From the NCBI RefSeq assembly GCF_022138605.1, contig NZ_JACBFS010000001.1, positions 1,178,001-1,242,000 of the forward strand: a DNA stretch of 64,000 bases, in the 5' to 3' direction. Each line of letters begins with the position of its first letter. Position 1 is the first letter of the stretch. Below are positions 36,451 through 45,259 of the stretch, piece after piece. The notes under the pieces were generated by a model. That model was not told the DNA's origin and made no database searches. It saw only the letters and a list, made by a program, of their open reading frames with translations. The position numbers and the translations under genes were made by a program. This stretch comes from Xanthobacter sp. NM-25. GTDB lineage: Bacteria; Pseudomonadota; Alphaproteobacteria; Rhizobiales; Xanthobacteraceae.

Positions 36451-36777
36451 GGACCAACTCCCAGCATGCGCCCCGAATGGCGTTCGCGGTGGAGAATCAC
36501 CGCGTCGCGACATCTGACCTCAACCGCCCCCAGGGGACAAGAATGGCCCCCGTGCGGGTGCTGGCCACCCGTTCCCCGCGCTGCGCCGCGCCTCGATGAC
36601 GCCGATGGCCGCCTTGCGTTGCGCCTTCTTCGCGGCCGTGACGCTTTCATGACTTTGAGTGCGCCCGTGCGTATGTTAGGGAGTGCCCGCCCCCGATCTC
36701 GAACTCGGCTTCGGGGGCGGGCCGCAGGGCCCGGTGGAAACGACCCTCACGGGCAGCAAGGCGATTAAGCTCTGAAA
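36451..36777. promoter_or_regulatory. Divergent mscL/fabA control region
   Basis: 327 bases between the starts of mscL and fabA. Besides the hairpin at 36685-36722 it has AT-richer blocks near 36630-36680 (CATGACTTTGAGTG, GTATGTTAGGGAG) that could form part of the fabA promoter. In many relatives irr lies upstream of fabA; no irr gene is present here. Confidence 0.5.
36685..36722 (+). promoter_or_regulatory. 12-bp hairpin in the fabA leader
   Basis: GCCCGCCCCCGA (36685-36696) pairs perfectly with TCGGGGGCGGGC (36711-36722), loop of 14 bases. It ends 55 bases before the fabA ATG and has no T-run. Possibly an mRNA leader structure or operator; function not known. Confidence 0.5.
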
Positions 36778-37311
36778 ATGGCAGAACGGCAGACCAGCTT
36801 CGGGTATGAGGATCTCCTCGCATGTGGACGTGGCGAGCTGTTCGGGCCAGGGAACGCGCAACTGCCGCTGCCGCCCATGCTCATGTTCGACCGCATTTCC
36901 GAGATTTCCGAGACCGGCGGTGAATTCGGCAAGGGCATGGTGCGCGCCGAGCTCGACGTGAACCCCGACCTGTGGTTCTTCGACTGCCACTTCAAGGGCG
37001 ACCCGGTGATGCCCGGCTGCCTCGGCCTCGATGCCATGTGGCAGCTGGTGGGCTTTTTCCTCGGCTGGCTCGGCTCGTCCGGTCGCGGCCGCGCCCTGGG
37101 CCTGGGTGAGCTGAAGTTCACCGGGCAGGTTCTGCCCGGCGTCAAGAAGGTGGTCTACGGCGTCGATTTCAAGCGCGTGATGCGCTCGAAGCTGGTGCTC
37201 GGCATCGCCGACGGCTGGCTGGCCGCCGATGGCGAGATCATCTATCGCGCCAAGGATCTGAAAGTGGGCCTGTTCCAGGCCGAAGCAGCACCGGGAGCGG
37301 CCGGCGCCTGA
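36778..37311 (+). CDS. fabA: 3-hydroxydecanoyl-[ACP] dehydratase/isomerase FabA
   Basis: Bifunctional dehydratase and trans-2/cis-3 isomerase that introduces the double bond in type II fatty-acid synthesis. 177 residues. Catalytic H71 in WFFDCHFKGDPVMPGCLG and D85 in LGLDAMWQLVGFF are present, and PLPPMLMFDRIS is diagnostic for FabA rather than FabZ. First gene of fabA-fabB, with fabI further on. ATG 36778. Confidence 0.96.
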   Translation: MAERQTSFGYEDLLACGRGELFGPGNAQLPLPPMLMFDRISEISETGGEFGKGMVRAELDVNPDLWFFDCHFKGDPVMPGCLGLDAMWQLVGFFLGWLGSSGRGRALGLGELKFTGQVLPGVKKVVYGVDFKRVMRSKLVLGIADGWLAADGEIIYRAKDLKVGLFQAEAAPGAAGA

Positions 37312-37499
37312 CAAGGCGCTGCCACGATCCGATGTCACAGTGCCGGTGACGGCGGGCGCCTTGATGCAAGGCGGGACCCGCCATTCACGGGTGGAGCCGG
37401 GCCCTCTGCGCTCCCCGCACGACGCCACAGCGCAGGCTGGCCGGCGCCGGTCACGGCGGGGGAGAGGGTCTGTTTCGAGCGTTCCAATGGGGATATGAC

Positions 37500-38717
37500 A
37501 TGCGCCGCGTCGTCGTCACCGGGATGGGCATCGTCTCGTCCATCGGCAACACCACGCAGGAGGTGCTCGCCAGCCTGCGCGAGGCCAAGAGCGGCATCAC
37601 CTTCGCGGAAGACTATGCCAAGCTCGGCTTCCGCTCCCAGGTGCAGGGCGCCCCGACCCTGAACGCCGAAGAGGTGGTGGACCGCCGCGCCATGCGCTTC
37701 CACGGCGGCGGCACCGCCTGGAATCACGTGGCCATGGATCAGGCCATCCGCGACGCCGGCCTTGAAGCGAACGAGATTTCCAACGAGCGCACCGGCCTCA
37801 TCATGGGCTCGGGTGGCTCCTCCACCAAGACCATCGTGGATGCCGCCGACATCGCCCGTGAGAAGGGTCCCAAGCGGGTGGGCCCGTTCGCGGTGCCCAA
37901 GGCCATGGCCTCCACCGCCTCGGCGACGCTCTCCACCTGGTTCAAGATCAAGGGCCCGAGCTATTCCATCTCGGCCGCCTGCGCCACCACCAACATCTGC
38001 ATCGGCAACGCCTACGAGATGATCCAGTACGGCAAGCAGGACATCGTTTTTGCCGGTGGCTGCGAGGACCTGCACTGGACCTTGTCGGTGCTGTTCGACG
38101 GCATGGGCGCCATGTCCTCGGCCTATAACGACCGGCCGCAGGTGGCCTCGCGCGCCTATGACAAGAATCGCGACGGCTTCGTCATCTCCGGCGGCGCCGG
38201 GGTGCTGGTGCTGGAAGAACTGGAGCACGCCAAGGCGCGCGGCGCCCGCATCTATGCGGAAATCGCCGGCTATGGCGCGTCCTCCGACGGCGCCGACATG
38301 GTGGCGCCCTCCGGCGAGGGCGCCGAGCGCGCCATGAAGCTGGCCATGAGCTCCATCAAGGCGCCCATCGACTATATCAACCCGCACGCCACCTCGACCC
38401 CGATCGGCGATCTGAAGGAGATCGAGGCCATCCGCGCGGTGTTTGGCGACACCTGCCCGCCCATCTCGGCCACCAAGTCGCTGACGGGCCATTCCCAGGG
38501 CGCCACCGGCGTGCACGAGGCCATCTATTCCATCCTGATGATGCAGAACGGCTTCATCTGCGAGAGCGCCAATATCGAGGAGATCGATCCGGCCTTCGCG
38601 GACATGCCCATCGTGCGCAAGCGGATCGACAATGTGAACCTCGGCCATGTGCTCTCCAACGGCTTCGGCTTCGGCGGCACCAATGCGAGCCTCGTCATCA
38701 AGCACGTGGATGCCTGA
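37500..38717 (+). CDS. fabB: 3-oxoacyl-[ACP] synthase I FabB
   Basis: Elongates the cis-3-decenoyl product of FabA toward unsaturated fatty acids. 405 residues, starts MRRVVVTGMGIVSSIGN. Condensing-enzyme triad C161 (SAACATTNIC), H296 (NPHATSTPIGD) and H331 (KSLTGHSQGATG). Its pairing with fabA indicates FabB rather than FabF. Follows fabA by 188 bases. ATG 37500. Confidence 0.95.
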   Translation: MRRVVVTGMGIVSSIGNTTQEVLASLREAKSGITFAEDYAKLGFRSQVQGAPTLNAEEVVDRRAMRFHGGGTAWNHVAMDQAIRDAGLEANEISNERTGLIMGSGGSSTKTIVDAADIAREKGPKRVGPFAVPKAMASTASATLSTWFKIKGPSYSISAACATTNICIGNAYEMIQYGKQDIVFAGGCEDLHWTLSVLFDGMGAMSSAYNDRPQVASRAYDKNRDGFVISGGAGVLVLEELEHAKARGARIYAEIAGYGASSDGADMVAPSGEGAERAMKLAMSSIKAPIDYINPHATSTPIGDLKEIEAIRAVFGDTCPPISATKSLTGHSQGATGVHEAIYSILMMQNGFICESANIEEIDPAFADMPIVRKRIDNVNLGHVLSNGFGFGGTNASLVIKHVDA

Positions 38718-38958
38718 GCGTGGCCGTTGCCCGCACACGCTTTGTCATGATTGGTCGTGAACGGTGAGTTGAAGGGCGTGGCGCGGCGGCCGAAGGTCTG
38801 TTATCGGCTGACCAGAACAATCGCGCGGCAACCGCGGCACGCCGCCGCAGTGTCCGCTTTCCCGAATGCCCTTGCGGCATGCGCGGGAGGGACATCGCCG
38901 GCGATAACGCGGTGCGCGGGTCGCCGCGAACAGGAATGATCACGCTCAAGGGTGGGTG

Positions 38959-39807
38959 ATGCAGGAGCTGATGACAGGCAAGCGCGGCCTCGTGATGGGT
39001 GTCGCCAACGATCACTCCATCGCCTGGGGCATCGCCAAGGCGCTGGCGACACAGGGCGCGGAACTCGCCTTCACCTATCAGGGTGAAGGCATGGCCAAGC
39101 GGGTGCGGCCCCTGGCCGAGAGCCTCGGCTCGTCGATCCTGCTGCCTTGCGACGTGGAAGACCTCGCCAGCGTGGACGCGGTGTTCGACACGCTGAAGGA
39201 AAAATGGGGGTCGATCGACTTCCTGGTGCATGCGGTGGCCTTCTCCGACAAGTCGGAGCTCAAGGGCCGCTATGCGGACACCAGCCGCGAGAATTTCTCG
39301 CGCACCATGGTGATCTCCTGCTTCTCCCTCACCGAGATCGCCAAGCGCGCATCAGCGCTGATGCCCCATGGCGGCTCCATCATCACCCTCACCTATGGTG
39401 GCTCCACCCGGGTGATGCCCAATTACAATGTGATGGGTGTGGCTAAGGCGGCGCTGGAAGCCTCCGTGCGCTATCTCGCCGCCGATTACGGCCCGGCGGG
39501 CATCCGCGTGAACGCCATCTCCGCCGGCCCGGTGCGGACCCTGGCGGGCGCCGGCATCGCCGATGCGCGGCTGATGTTCAACTATCAGAAGCGCCACGCG
39601 CCGCTGCGCCGCACGGTGACCATTGAGGAAGTGGGCAACTCCGCCCTGTATCTGCTCTCCGACCTCTCCACCGGTGTCACCGGCGAGGTGCATTTCGTGG
39701 ATTCGGGCTACAACATCATCTCCATGCCCCATCCCGACGTGCTCAAGACCCAGGAAGACGCCGAGGCCAAGCTCGCCGCCGAAGAACCGGTGAAGGCGGC
39801 CGAATAG
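38959..39807 (+). CDS. fabI: Enoyl-[ACP] reductase (NADH) FabI
   Basis: Last reduction step of each elongation cycle; the triclosan target class. About 282 residues. SDR fold with GVANDHSIAWGIAKALATQG (FabI-type cofactor loop), YNVMGVAKAALE (Y-x6-K catalytic pair) and INAISAGPVRTLAGAGI. Start uncertain: GTG 38956, ATG 38959 or ATG 38971; I use 38959. 241 bases after fabB, so it may have its own promoter. Confidence 0.94.
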   Translation: MQELMTGKRGLVMGVANDHSIAWGIAKALATQGAELAFTYQGEGMAKRVRPLAESLGSSILLPCDVEDLASVDAVFDTLKEKWGSIDFLVHAVAFSDKSELKGRYADTSRENFSRTMVISCFSLTEIAKRASALMPHGGSIITLTYGGSTRVMPNYNVMGVAKAALEASVRYLAADYGPAGIRVNAISAGPVRTLAGAGIADARLMFNYQKRHAPLRRTVTIEEVGNSALYLLSDLSTGVTGEVHFVDSGYNIISMPHPDVLKTQEDAEAKLAAEEPVKAAE

Positions 39808-39908
39808 GCGGTGCTTTCCGCCCTGGAGCGCCCCGCCCGCGATCTTGACCCACCGGCCGGGCGCCGGCGATGCTGCGTGCGCATGACTTTGGTACCTGAA
39901 CCTGGTTC

Positions 39909-40703
39909 ATGACCATGTCAGGACCTGCGGCGGGGAATGGCATGCCTTCACTGGCGGTATCGGCGCTGGTCTTCATCAGCCTCTTGGCCGGCGCCGGCCT
40001 CGGCATGTGGGGCGCGCGGCGGCTACGGGCCGAGCATCTGTCCAAGGAGACCCAGGAGGCGGTCAAGCTGGGGGTGGGCATGGTGGCGGCCATGTCCTCG
40101 CTCATCCTGGGGCTGATGACAGCCTCTGTGAAGGGCAATTTCGACGCCACCAGCCGCGACGTCCAGCAGTTCGCCACCACCCTCATCACCCTTGATGTTT
40201 CCCTGCGGGCCTATGGTCCCGGCGCCGGCGACGCGCGCCAGGCGCTGCGCGCCTATACCCACCACGCGCTCGAAGAAACCTGGCCGGATGACCCCGGCGT
40301 GCGCAGCCAGGTGCAGAGCGGCACCTCGGAGCAGCTGATGCTGGACCTTGGCCGGCGGGTGCGGGCGCTCACCCCCACCGACGCGGACCAGACGGAGCTC
40401 AAGGCGGAGGCGATCACCGGCTTTCAGACCATTTCCGCGCTGCGCTGGAACGTCATCGCCGAAAGCGAGACGGTGGTTCCACCGGTCTTCATCGCCGTCC
40501 TGATCGCCTGGCTCACCCTCATCTTTGTGAGCTTCGGGCTGTTCGCCCCCATCAACCGGGTCTCGCTGGTGATGTTCGTGCTGTGCTCGGCCTCGCTGGC
40601 GGGCGCCCTGTTCCTGATCCTGGAACTGGGTGGGCCGTTCGAGGGCGTCATCAAGGTGCCGGCCACCGCCATGCGGACGGCCCTCGCCCACATGAGCAGC
40701 TGA
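39909..40703 (+). CDS. DUF4239 family membrane protein (bestrophin-like)
   Basis: 264 residues, four predicted membrane spans: two near the N-terminus (about 13-33 and 55-75) and two near the C-terminus (about 193-215 and 220-242). The middle is soluble and helical (FDATSRDVQQFATTLITLDV). The architecture and LMTASVKGNFDATSRD match DUF4239 proteins. Function unknown. Start at ATG 39909; ATG 39915 and 39942 are also possible. A TGAACCTGGTTCA palindrome overlaps the first ATG. Confidence 0.75.
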   Translation: MTMSGPAAGNGMPSLAVSALVFISLLAGAGLGMWGARRLRAEHLSKETQEAVKLGVGMVAAMSSLILGLMTASVKGNFDATSRDVQQFATTLITLDVSLRAYGPGAGDARQALRAYTHHALEETWPDDPGVRSQVQSGTSEQLMLDLGRRVRALTPTDADQTELKAEAITGFQTISALRWNVIAESETVVPPVFIAVLIAWLTLIFVSFGLFAPINRVSLVMFVLCSASLAGALFLILELGGPFEGVIKVPATAMRTALAHMSS

Positions 40704-40745
40704 CCCGGTGGTGGGCATTCGGCCATGGGAATGTTGCAGCGCAAC

Positions 40746-40762
40746 TTTAGAATAGATACAAA
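40746..40762 (+). promoter_or_regulatory. Candidate ICE-like (Irr) half-site before CDF transporter
   Basis: TTTAGAATAGATACAAA: the left arm TTTAGAA matches the iron control element consensus (TTTAGAA-N3-TTCTAAA) exactly, the right arm in 4 of 7 positions. It lies 41 bases before the CDF start. Weak alone, but a better element precedes mbfA in this window. Confidence 0.4.
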
Positions 40763-40803
40763 CACGTCGCTCGCGCCACCGGCGCCACCACAGGAGTAGA
40801 GGC

Positions 40804-41694
40804 ATGAGCCGCAGGACCCTTTGGGTGGCCGCGACCAGCGTGCTCGTCGGCATCGTGGTGCTGGGCCTCAAGACCCTGGCCTGGTGGGTCACCGGCTCGG
40901 TGGCGCTGCTGTCCGATGCGCTCGAGAGCATCATCAACGTGGCCGCCTCGCTCGGCGCGCTCGTCGCGCTCCAGATCTCGGCGCGGCCTGCCGACGACAA
41001 CCATCAATTCGGGCATTACAAGGCGGAGTATTTCTCGGCAGTGGCCGAGGGCGTGCTGGTCATGCTGGCGGCCTTCACCATCCTGCGTGAGGCCTACGGC
41101 GGCTTCATGAACCCCCGCCTGCCGGATCAGCCGTTCCTCGGCATGGTGTTCAACGGCCTCGCCACGGTGCTCAATGCCATCTGGTGCTGGGTGCTGCTGC
41201 GTGAGGGCAAGGCGCATCGCTCACCGGCCCTGATCGCGGACGGCAAGCACCTGCTGTCGGACGTGATCACCTCGGTGGGCGTGCTGGCGGGCTTCGTGCT
41301 GGTGCCGCTCACCGGCTGGCCGCGGCTCGATCCGGCCATCGCCGCCCTGGTGGCCCTGAATGTGCTCTGGATGGGCTGGGGCCTGATGCGCGAATCCGTG
41401 GGCGGATTGATGGACGAGGCGGCGCCGGCGGATGTGGTGGCCCGCATCCGCGAGTTGGTCTCCAGCCACGCCCAGGGGGCGCTGGAGGTGCACGACCTGC
41501 GCACCCGGCATGCCGGCCGCATGACCTTCGTGGAATTCCACCTTGTTGTGCCCGGCGACATGACGGTGGCGGCCGCCCATGCCATCTGCGACCGGATCGA
41601 GACCGCCTTCGCCGAGGACATGAAGGACGCGCTGCTCACCATTCACGTGGAGCCGGAGGCGGAAGCCAAGCTGCACGGCGTGGTGGTGCTCTGA
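40804..41694 (+). CDS. Cation diffusion facilitator (CDF) metal exporter
   Basis: 296 residues, six membrane spans and a C-terminal ferredoxin-like cytosolic domain (MTFVEFHLVVPGDMTVAAAH). Exports divalent metals in exchange for protons. TM5 has H149-x3-D153 (DGKHLLSDV), as in zinc/iron/manganese exporters; TM2 has D38 with E41 and S42 (SDALESIIN), so the usual D-x3-D is not complete and metal choice is unclear. The ICE-like site upstream suggests iron or manganese. ATG 40804 follows AGGAG by 10 bases. Confidence 0.87.
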   Translation: MSRRTLWVAATSVLVGIVVLGLKTLAWWVTGSVALLSDALESIINVAASLGALVALQISARPADDNHQFGHYKAEYFSAVAEGVLVMLAAFTILREAYGGFMNPRLPDQPFLGMVFNGLATVLNAIWCWVLLREGKAHRSPALIADGKHLLSDVITSVGVLAGFVLVPLTGWPRLDPAIAALVALNVLWMGWGLMRESVGGLMDEAAPADVVARIRELVSSHAQGALEVHDLRTRHAGRMTFVEFHLVVPGDMTVAAAHAICDRIETAFAEDMKDALLTIHVEPEAEAKLHGVVVL

Positions 41695-41715
41695 ACGCGC
41701 CGCCGGCCTACCGTC

Positions 41716-42249
41716 TCAAGCGCCCTTGGGGCGGAATGCCGTAACCACCTGCGGATCCGTCTCCAGCCGCGCGGCACCGATGAGATCCAGGCAATAGGGG
41801 ATGGCGGGAAACACCGCCGCCAGGCACACGGCGATGGAGGCCGGCTTGCCGGGCAGATTGACGATCAGCGTCTTGCCCCGCACCCCGGCTTCCTGCCGCG
41901 ACAGAATGGCGGTGGGCACCTCATTGAGGGAGATCCGCCGCATCTGCTCGCCGAAGCCGGCCAGCGGCTTGTGGATTACCGCCGCCATGGCTTCGGGAGT
42001 CAGGTCGCGCGGGCTGGGGCCGGTGCCGCCGGTGGTGCAGATGAGGTCCAGCCCCTCCCCGTCGCACATGTCGATCAGGGTGTCGCGCACGCTTTCAAAC
42101 CCATCGGGAATGATGCGGTAATCGACGCTCCACGGGCTGGTCAGCGCCGCCCGCAACCACGCTTCGATGGCCGGTCCGCTCTTGTCCTCATAGGTGCCCT
42201 GGCTGGCCCGATCCGAGATGGTGACGATGCCGATGCGTGCCGTTGCCAT
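41716..42249 (-). CDS. mog: Molybdopterin adenylyltransferase MogA-like
   Basis: 177 residues from ATG 42249 (MATARIGIVTISDRASQGTY). MPT-binding core: TTGGTGPSPRDLTPEA (conserved GGTG and DLT), LNEVPTAILSRQEAGVRGKTLIVNLPGKP. Adenylates molybdopterin before molybdenum insertion in cofactor synthesis. AGAGGA upstream. Divergent from an HTH/PBP-domain regulator, suggesting shared molybdenum control. A longer frame to 42363 has no similarity. Confidence 0.92.
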   Translation of the reverse strand: MATARIGIVTISDRASQGTYEDKSGPAIEAWLRAALTSPWSVDYRIIPDGFESVRDTLIDMCDGEGLDLICTTGGTGPSPRDLTPEAMAAVIHKPLAGFGEQMRRISLNEVPTAILSRQEAGVRGKTLIVNLPGKPASIAVCLAAVFPAIPYCLDLIGAARLETDPQVVTAFRPKGA

Positions 42250-42454
42250 GCAGGCGATCCTCTTTCCGCAGCTTGGGGAGACATATGCCACGCTTGTCTG
42301 GCCACCTCCACCCTGGCGCCCCCCGTGCGTCCGGGCAGCGATCCGGCGGATGCCGCCGCGCATTTTAATTGCGTCTGGCCGATGACACCGTATTTATGCG
42401 GATATAGCTTTTCTGTGTCGTTTTTTCCGCTCCTTTTCCCATCCGGACATCTCC

Positions 42455-43342
42455 ATGTCGGAGTTTCTCACCACACGCGAGCTGGCCGCGCTGCTGCGCG
42501 TCAAGGAACGCAAGGTTTATGACCTGGTGGCCTCGCACACCCTCCCGGTGCGCCGTGTCACCGGCAAGCTGCTGTTTCCGCGCAAGGAAATCGAGGCCTG
42601 GCTGGGCGCCGGCACCCGCGGCAGCGCCGCCGAGGAGGCGGGCGAGGCGGTGGAGGCCAGCCGCCCGCTGGTCGTTGCCGGCGGCCACGACCCGCTTCTG
42701 GAATGGGCGCTGCGCGAGTCCCGCTCGGGGATCGCCGCCTTTCTCGACGGCACGCTGGATGGCCTCGCCCGGGCGGCGGCGGGGACCTGCATCGCCGCCG
42801 GCCTGCACATGCCCGATGGCGACGGCTGGAACATTTCCCAGGTGGAACATCAATTCGGCCACGAGCCGTGGGTTCTGCTGGAATGGACGCGGCGCAGCCG
42901 CGGCCTGATCTGCCGCGCCGATCTGCGCCGCCCGCCCAGCCGCCTCAAGGAGGCCCGCGGCCTGCGCTTTCAGCTGCGCCAGCCGGAAGCAGGCAGCGAG
43001 CTGGTCTTGGACCGGCTGCTGCAGCGGGAAGGACTGAGCCGCGCCGACCTCCTGCCGGTGGACACGGTGGAGCGCTCCGAAACCGACCTCGCCATGGCCA
43101 TCGCCACCGGGCGGGCCGATGTGGGGCTCGGCATCGAGGCGGCGGCGCGCCAGTTCAATCTCGATTTCGTGCCCCTGCAGGAGGAACGCTTCGATCTGCT
43201 GGTCTGGCGGCAGGCCTATTTCGAGCCGTCCTTCCAGAAATTCGTCACCTTCTGCCGGGCCCCCGCCCTTGCCGCCCGGGCCGAGGCCCTGGGCGGCTAT
43301 GATGTCTCCGGCTTCGGAAGCGTGCATTTCAACGGACACTGA
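42455..43342 (+). CDS. Excisionase-type HTH + periplasmic-binding-like domain regulator
   Basis: 295 residues. N-terminal MerR/excisionase-like helix-turn-helix at 1-50 (LTTRELAALLRVKERKVYDL, then PRKEIEAWLG). Residues about 70-285 resemble the PBP domain (PF12727 type) that senses molybdate or small ligands, with RSGIAAFLDGTLDGLARA and FVPLQEERFDLLVWRQAYF. Beside the mog gene, so a molybdenum-cofactor or molybdate-responsive regulator is likely but not proven. ATG 42455; no signal peptide. Confidence 0.75.
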   Translation: MSEFLTTRELAALLRVKERKVYDLVASHTLPVRRVTGKLLFPRKEIEAWLGAGTRGSAAEEAGEAVEASRPLVVAGGHDPLLEWALRESRSGIAAFLDGTLDGLARAAAGTCIAAGLHMPDGDGWNISQVEHQFGHEPWVLLEWTRRSRGLICRADLRRPPSRLKEARGLRFQLRQPEAGSELVLDRLLQREGLSRADLLPVDTVERSETDLAMAIATGRADVGLGIEAAARQFNLDFVPLQEERFDLLVWRQAYFEPSFQKFVTFCRAPALAARAEALGGYDVSGFGSVHFNGH

Positions 43343-43417
43343 GCCTCGCGCGTGGGCGCCCTCACAGAGCGCATTCATCACGCCCCCTCATCACGCCCCT
43401 TGCATCACGCCGCTTCA

Positions 43418-45121
43418 TCACATGGGCGGCACGTCGAGCGCGCGGAAGATGGCGCAGCGGCGGAAGATCTCGATGGAGGGCGGCACGTTCTTCTGCGAGC
43501 AGAATTTCGAGACCAGCTTGGCGAGCCCCTTGATGTCGCGCCCGGAAGTGTCCGGGAACTGGGTCACCAGCATGTCGATGAGGCCCGGCTCCAGATCCAG
43601 CGCGAACTGCTCGGCCATCACGCCCCAGATCTTGCGGCGATCATCGGCGCTGGGCGAGTGGTATTTGATGAGGGCGATGCAGCGCGAGACAATGGCCTCG
43701 TCGATATCGTCCACCCTGTTGGTGGTGAGGAACAGCAGGCCGTTGAAATATTCCAGCACCCGCAGGAACACGCCCACCACCGCATTCATGGTGAGATTGT
43801 CCTGCCGCCGCTTGATATAGACGTCGGCCTCGTCGATCAGCATCACTGCCCCCCAGCGCTGGGCGCGGGTGAGCGCGTCCTTTAGCGCCGTCTCCATGGT
43901 GGCGACGTCGAGGCCAAGCTGGCCCGAATGCACCCGGTAGAGCGGCCGCTGGATGATCTCTGAATAGACCTCGGCGGTGAGCGTCTTGCCGACGCCGGGC
44001 GGGCCGGCGCACATCACCGTGGTACCTCCGGACTTGCCCTCGACAATGTCCGCCATGAGCGTGTTCATCTCGGCGGTGAGAATGTCGATGAGGTCGGTCT
44101 GCTCCGGCGGCAAAACCAGCTTCTGCTTCAGTTCCGGATGGTATTGATAGGGCTTGATGTCATCCACATGCACCCACACGTGGTGATGCAGTTCCAGGTG
44201 GAACATCAGGATCAGCGGGTGCACCGGCATTTCGGTGAAGGCCCCCTTGGGGATGCGCGACTTGGCGTTCTTCAGGGCCTCGTCCACCGCCATGTCGAAG
44301 CAATTCTGCTTCTCCGCCTTCTTCACCAGCTTGTCGAGGAAGAAGCCGGAGGTTTCCGCCCCCAGCACCCGGTCGCCCAGCAGTTCCTCGTCATTGACGA
44401 GGCGCGCCGCCGAGCCGGTGGAGGACAACACGATGACCGACTTGCGCGCCCAATCGGTATCGCGGCGGTTGGCGGTGGGATCCTCGGCGAAGATGCCGGT
44501 ACCGGTGGCGGAGAATTGCTGGCCGTAGCGGCTGCGCCAATCGAAATAGAGCACCATCTCCTGGTCAAATGACTTCAGGAGCGCCTCGTCCTCCATCAGC
44601 CAGCCCTTGGCGGCCAAAGTGCCGAGGATGGTGAGCCCGCGCAGATCCTTGGAGCGGATCAGCAGGTTCTCCACATGGGTCTTGCCGCGGTTGTTGGCCT
44701 TGAGCTCGATGATGACGCGCCCCGCCTCCTCGTCCCCCGGCGGGGTATAATCGAGACGGGTGACGAGATAGGGCTCCGGCTTGCCGCCGGGGTTCATGCG
44801 GAACAGCCAGCCGCGAATGCAGTGGTCCACCAGGAAGATGGCCAGCGCGCCGGCCAGCTCTTCCAGATCGTCGGGGGCGAATTTCGGCCCGTCGTCCTGG
44901 AACACCCTCACCAGATTGGAAAGCTGCTCCTCCTGGCCGCGAATGACCGTGCCGCCGGTCTTCAACACCAAATCGTGCAGATGGGCGAGGGCATCGGGTT
45001 TCAAGGTGTCGAGCCCCACCTCCACCCGGTTGGAAAAGCGCGGCTGCGCCAGGAGGTGGGCCTGATCGGGAAAGGTGTCCACCAGGGATTCGATCACCAG
45101 CCGTTCGACGATCAGTTTCAT
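43418..45121 (-). CDS. AAA+ ATPase of unknown function
   Basis: 567 residues, no signal peptide. The N-terminal ~360 residues match nothing I can name (helical, with an acidic segment and WARKSVIVLSSTGSAARLV). AAA+ module 365-560: Walker A GPPGVGKT (373-380), Walker B VMLIDEAD (426-433), sensor 1 TTN (466-468), and an arginine finger candidate near R480 (DDIDEAIVSRC). This AAA type (ADVYIKRRQ, VFLRVLEYFNGLLFLTTNRV) also occurs in fungi and diverse bacteria, usually as a single copy without an operon. A perfect FNR/FixK-type box lies 125 bases upstream. Convergent with the HTH/PBP gene. Confidence 0.8.
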   Translation of the reverse strand: MKLIVERLVIESLVDTFPDQAHLLAQPRFSNRVEVGLDTLKPDALAHLHDLVLKTGGTVIRGQEEQLSNLVRVFQDDGPKFAPDDLEELAGALAIFLVDHCIRGWLFRMNPGGKPEPYLVTRLDYTPPGDEEAGRVIIELKANNRGKTHVENLLIRSKDLRGLTILGTLAAKGWLMEDEALLKSFDQEMVLYFDWRSRYGQQFSATGTGIFAEDPTANRRDTDWARKSVIVLSSTGSAARLVNDEELLGDRVLGAETSGFFLDKLVKKAEKQNCFDMAVDEALKNAKSRIPKGAFTEMPVHPLILMFHLELHHHVWVHVDDIKPYQYHPELKQKLVLPPEQTDLIDILTAEMNTLMADIVEGKSGGTTVMCAGPPGVGKTLTAEVYSEIIQRPLYRVHSGQLGLDVATMETALKDALTRAQRWGAVMLIDEADVYIKRRQDNLTMNAVVGVFLRVLEYFNGLLFLTTNRVDDIDEAIVSRCIALIKYHSPSADDRRKIWGVMAEQFALDLEPGLIDMLVTQFPDTSGRDIKGLAKLVSKFCSQKNVPPSIEIFRRCAIFRALDVPPM

Positions 45122-45245
45122 GGATCACCCCATAGTCGCAAGCGATGTCCGGGCCCGGACAATTTGTCGGTCCCGCCACAGGGCGCGACGGCTTCAACCG
45201 CCGGGCTGCGCGGACCGCCGCACCGCAGCAAGAAGCGGGCCGCTC

Positions 45246-45259
45246 TTGATCTCGATCAA
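45246..45259. promoter_or_regulatory. Perfect FNR/FixK-type binding site
   Basis: TTGATCTCGATCAA = TTGAT-N4-ATCAA, the consensus of the FNR/FixK/CRP-like oxygen regulators in alphaproteobacteria, with 6-bp perfect arms. It is 125 bases from the AAA+ ATPase start (minus) and 133 bases from the argG start (plus), so either or both could be regulated under low oxygen. Confidence 0.65.

Noticed and set aside
42386..42412. ModE-like site CGTATTTATGCGGATATAGC before the HTH/PBP gene
   Set aside because: The AT-rich stretch lacks the symmetric TATATA arms of ModE sites; treated as ordinary promoter sequence.
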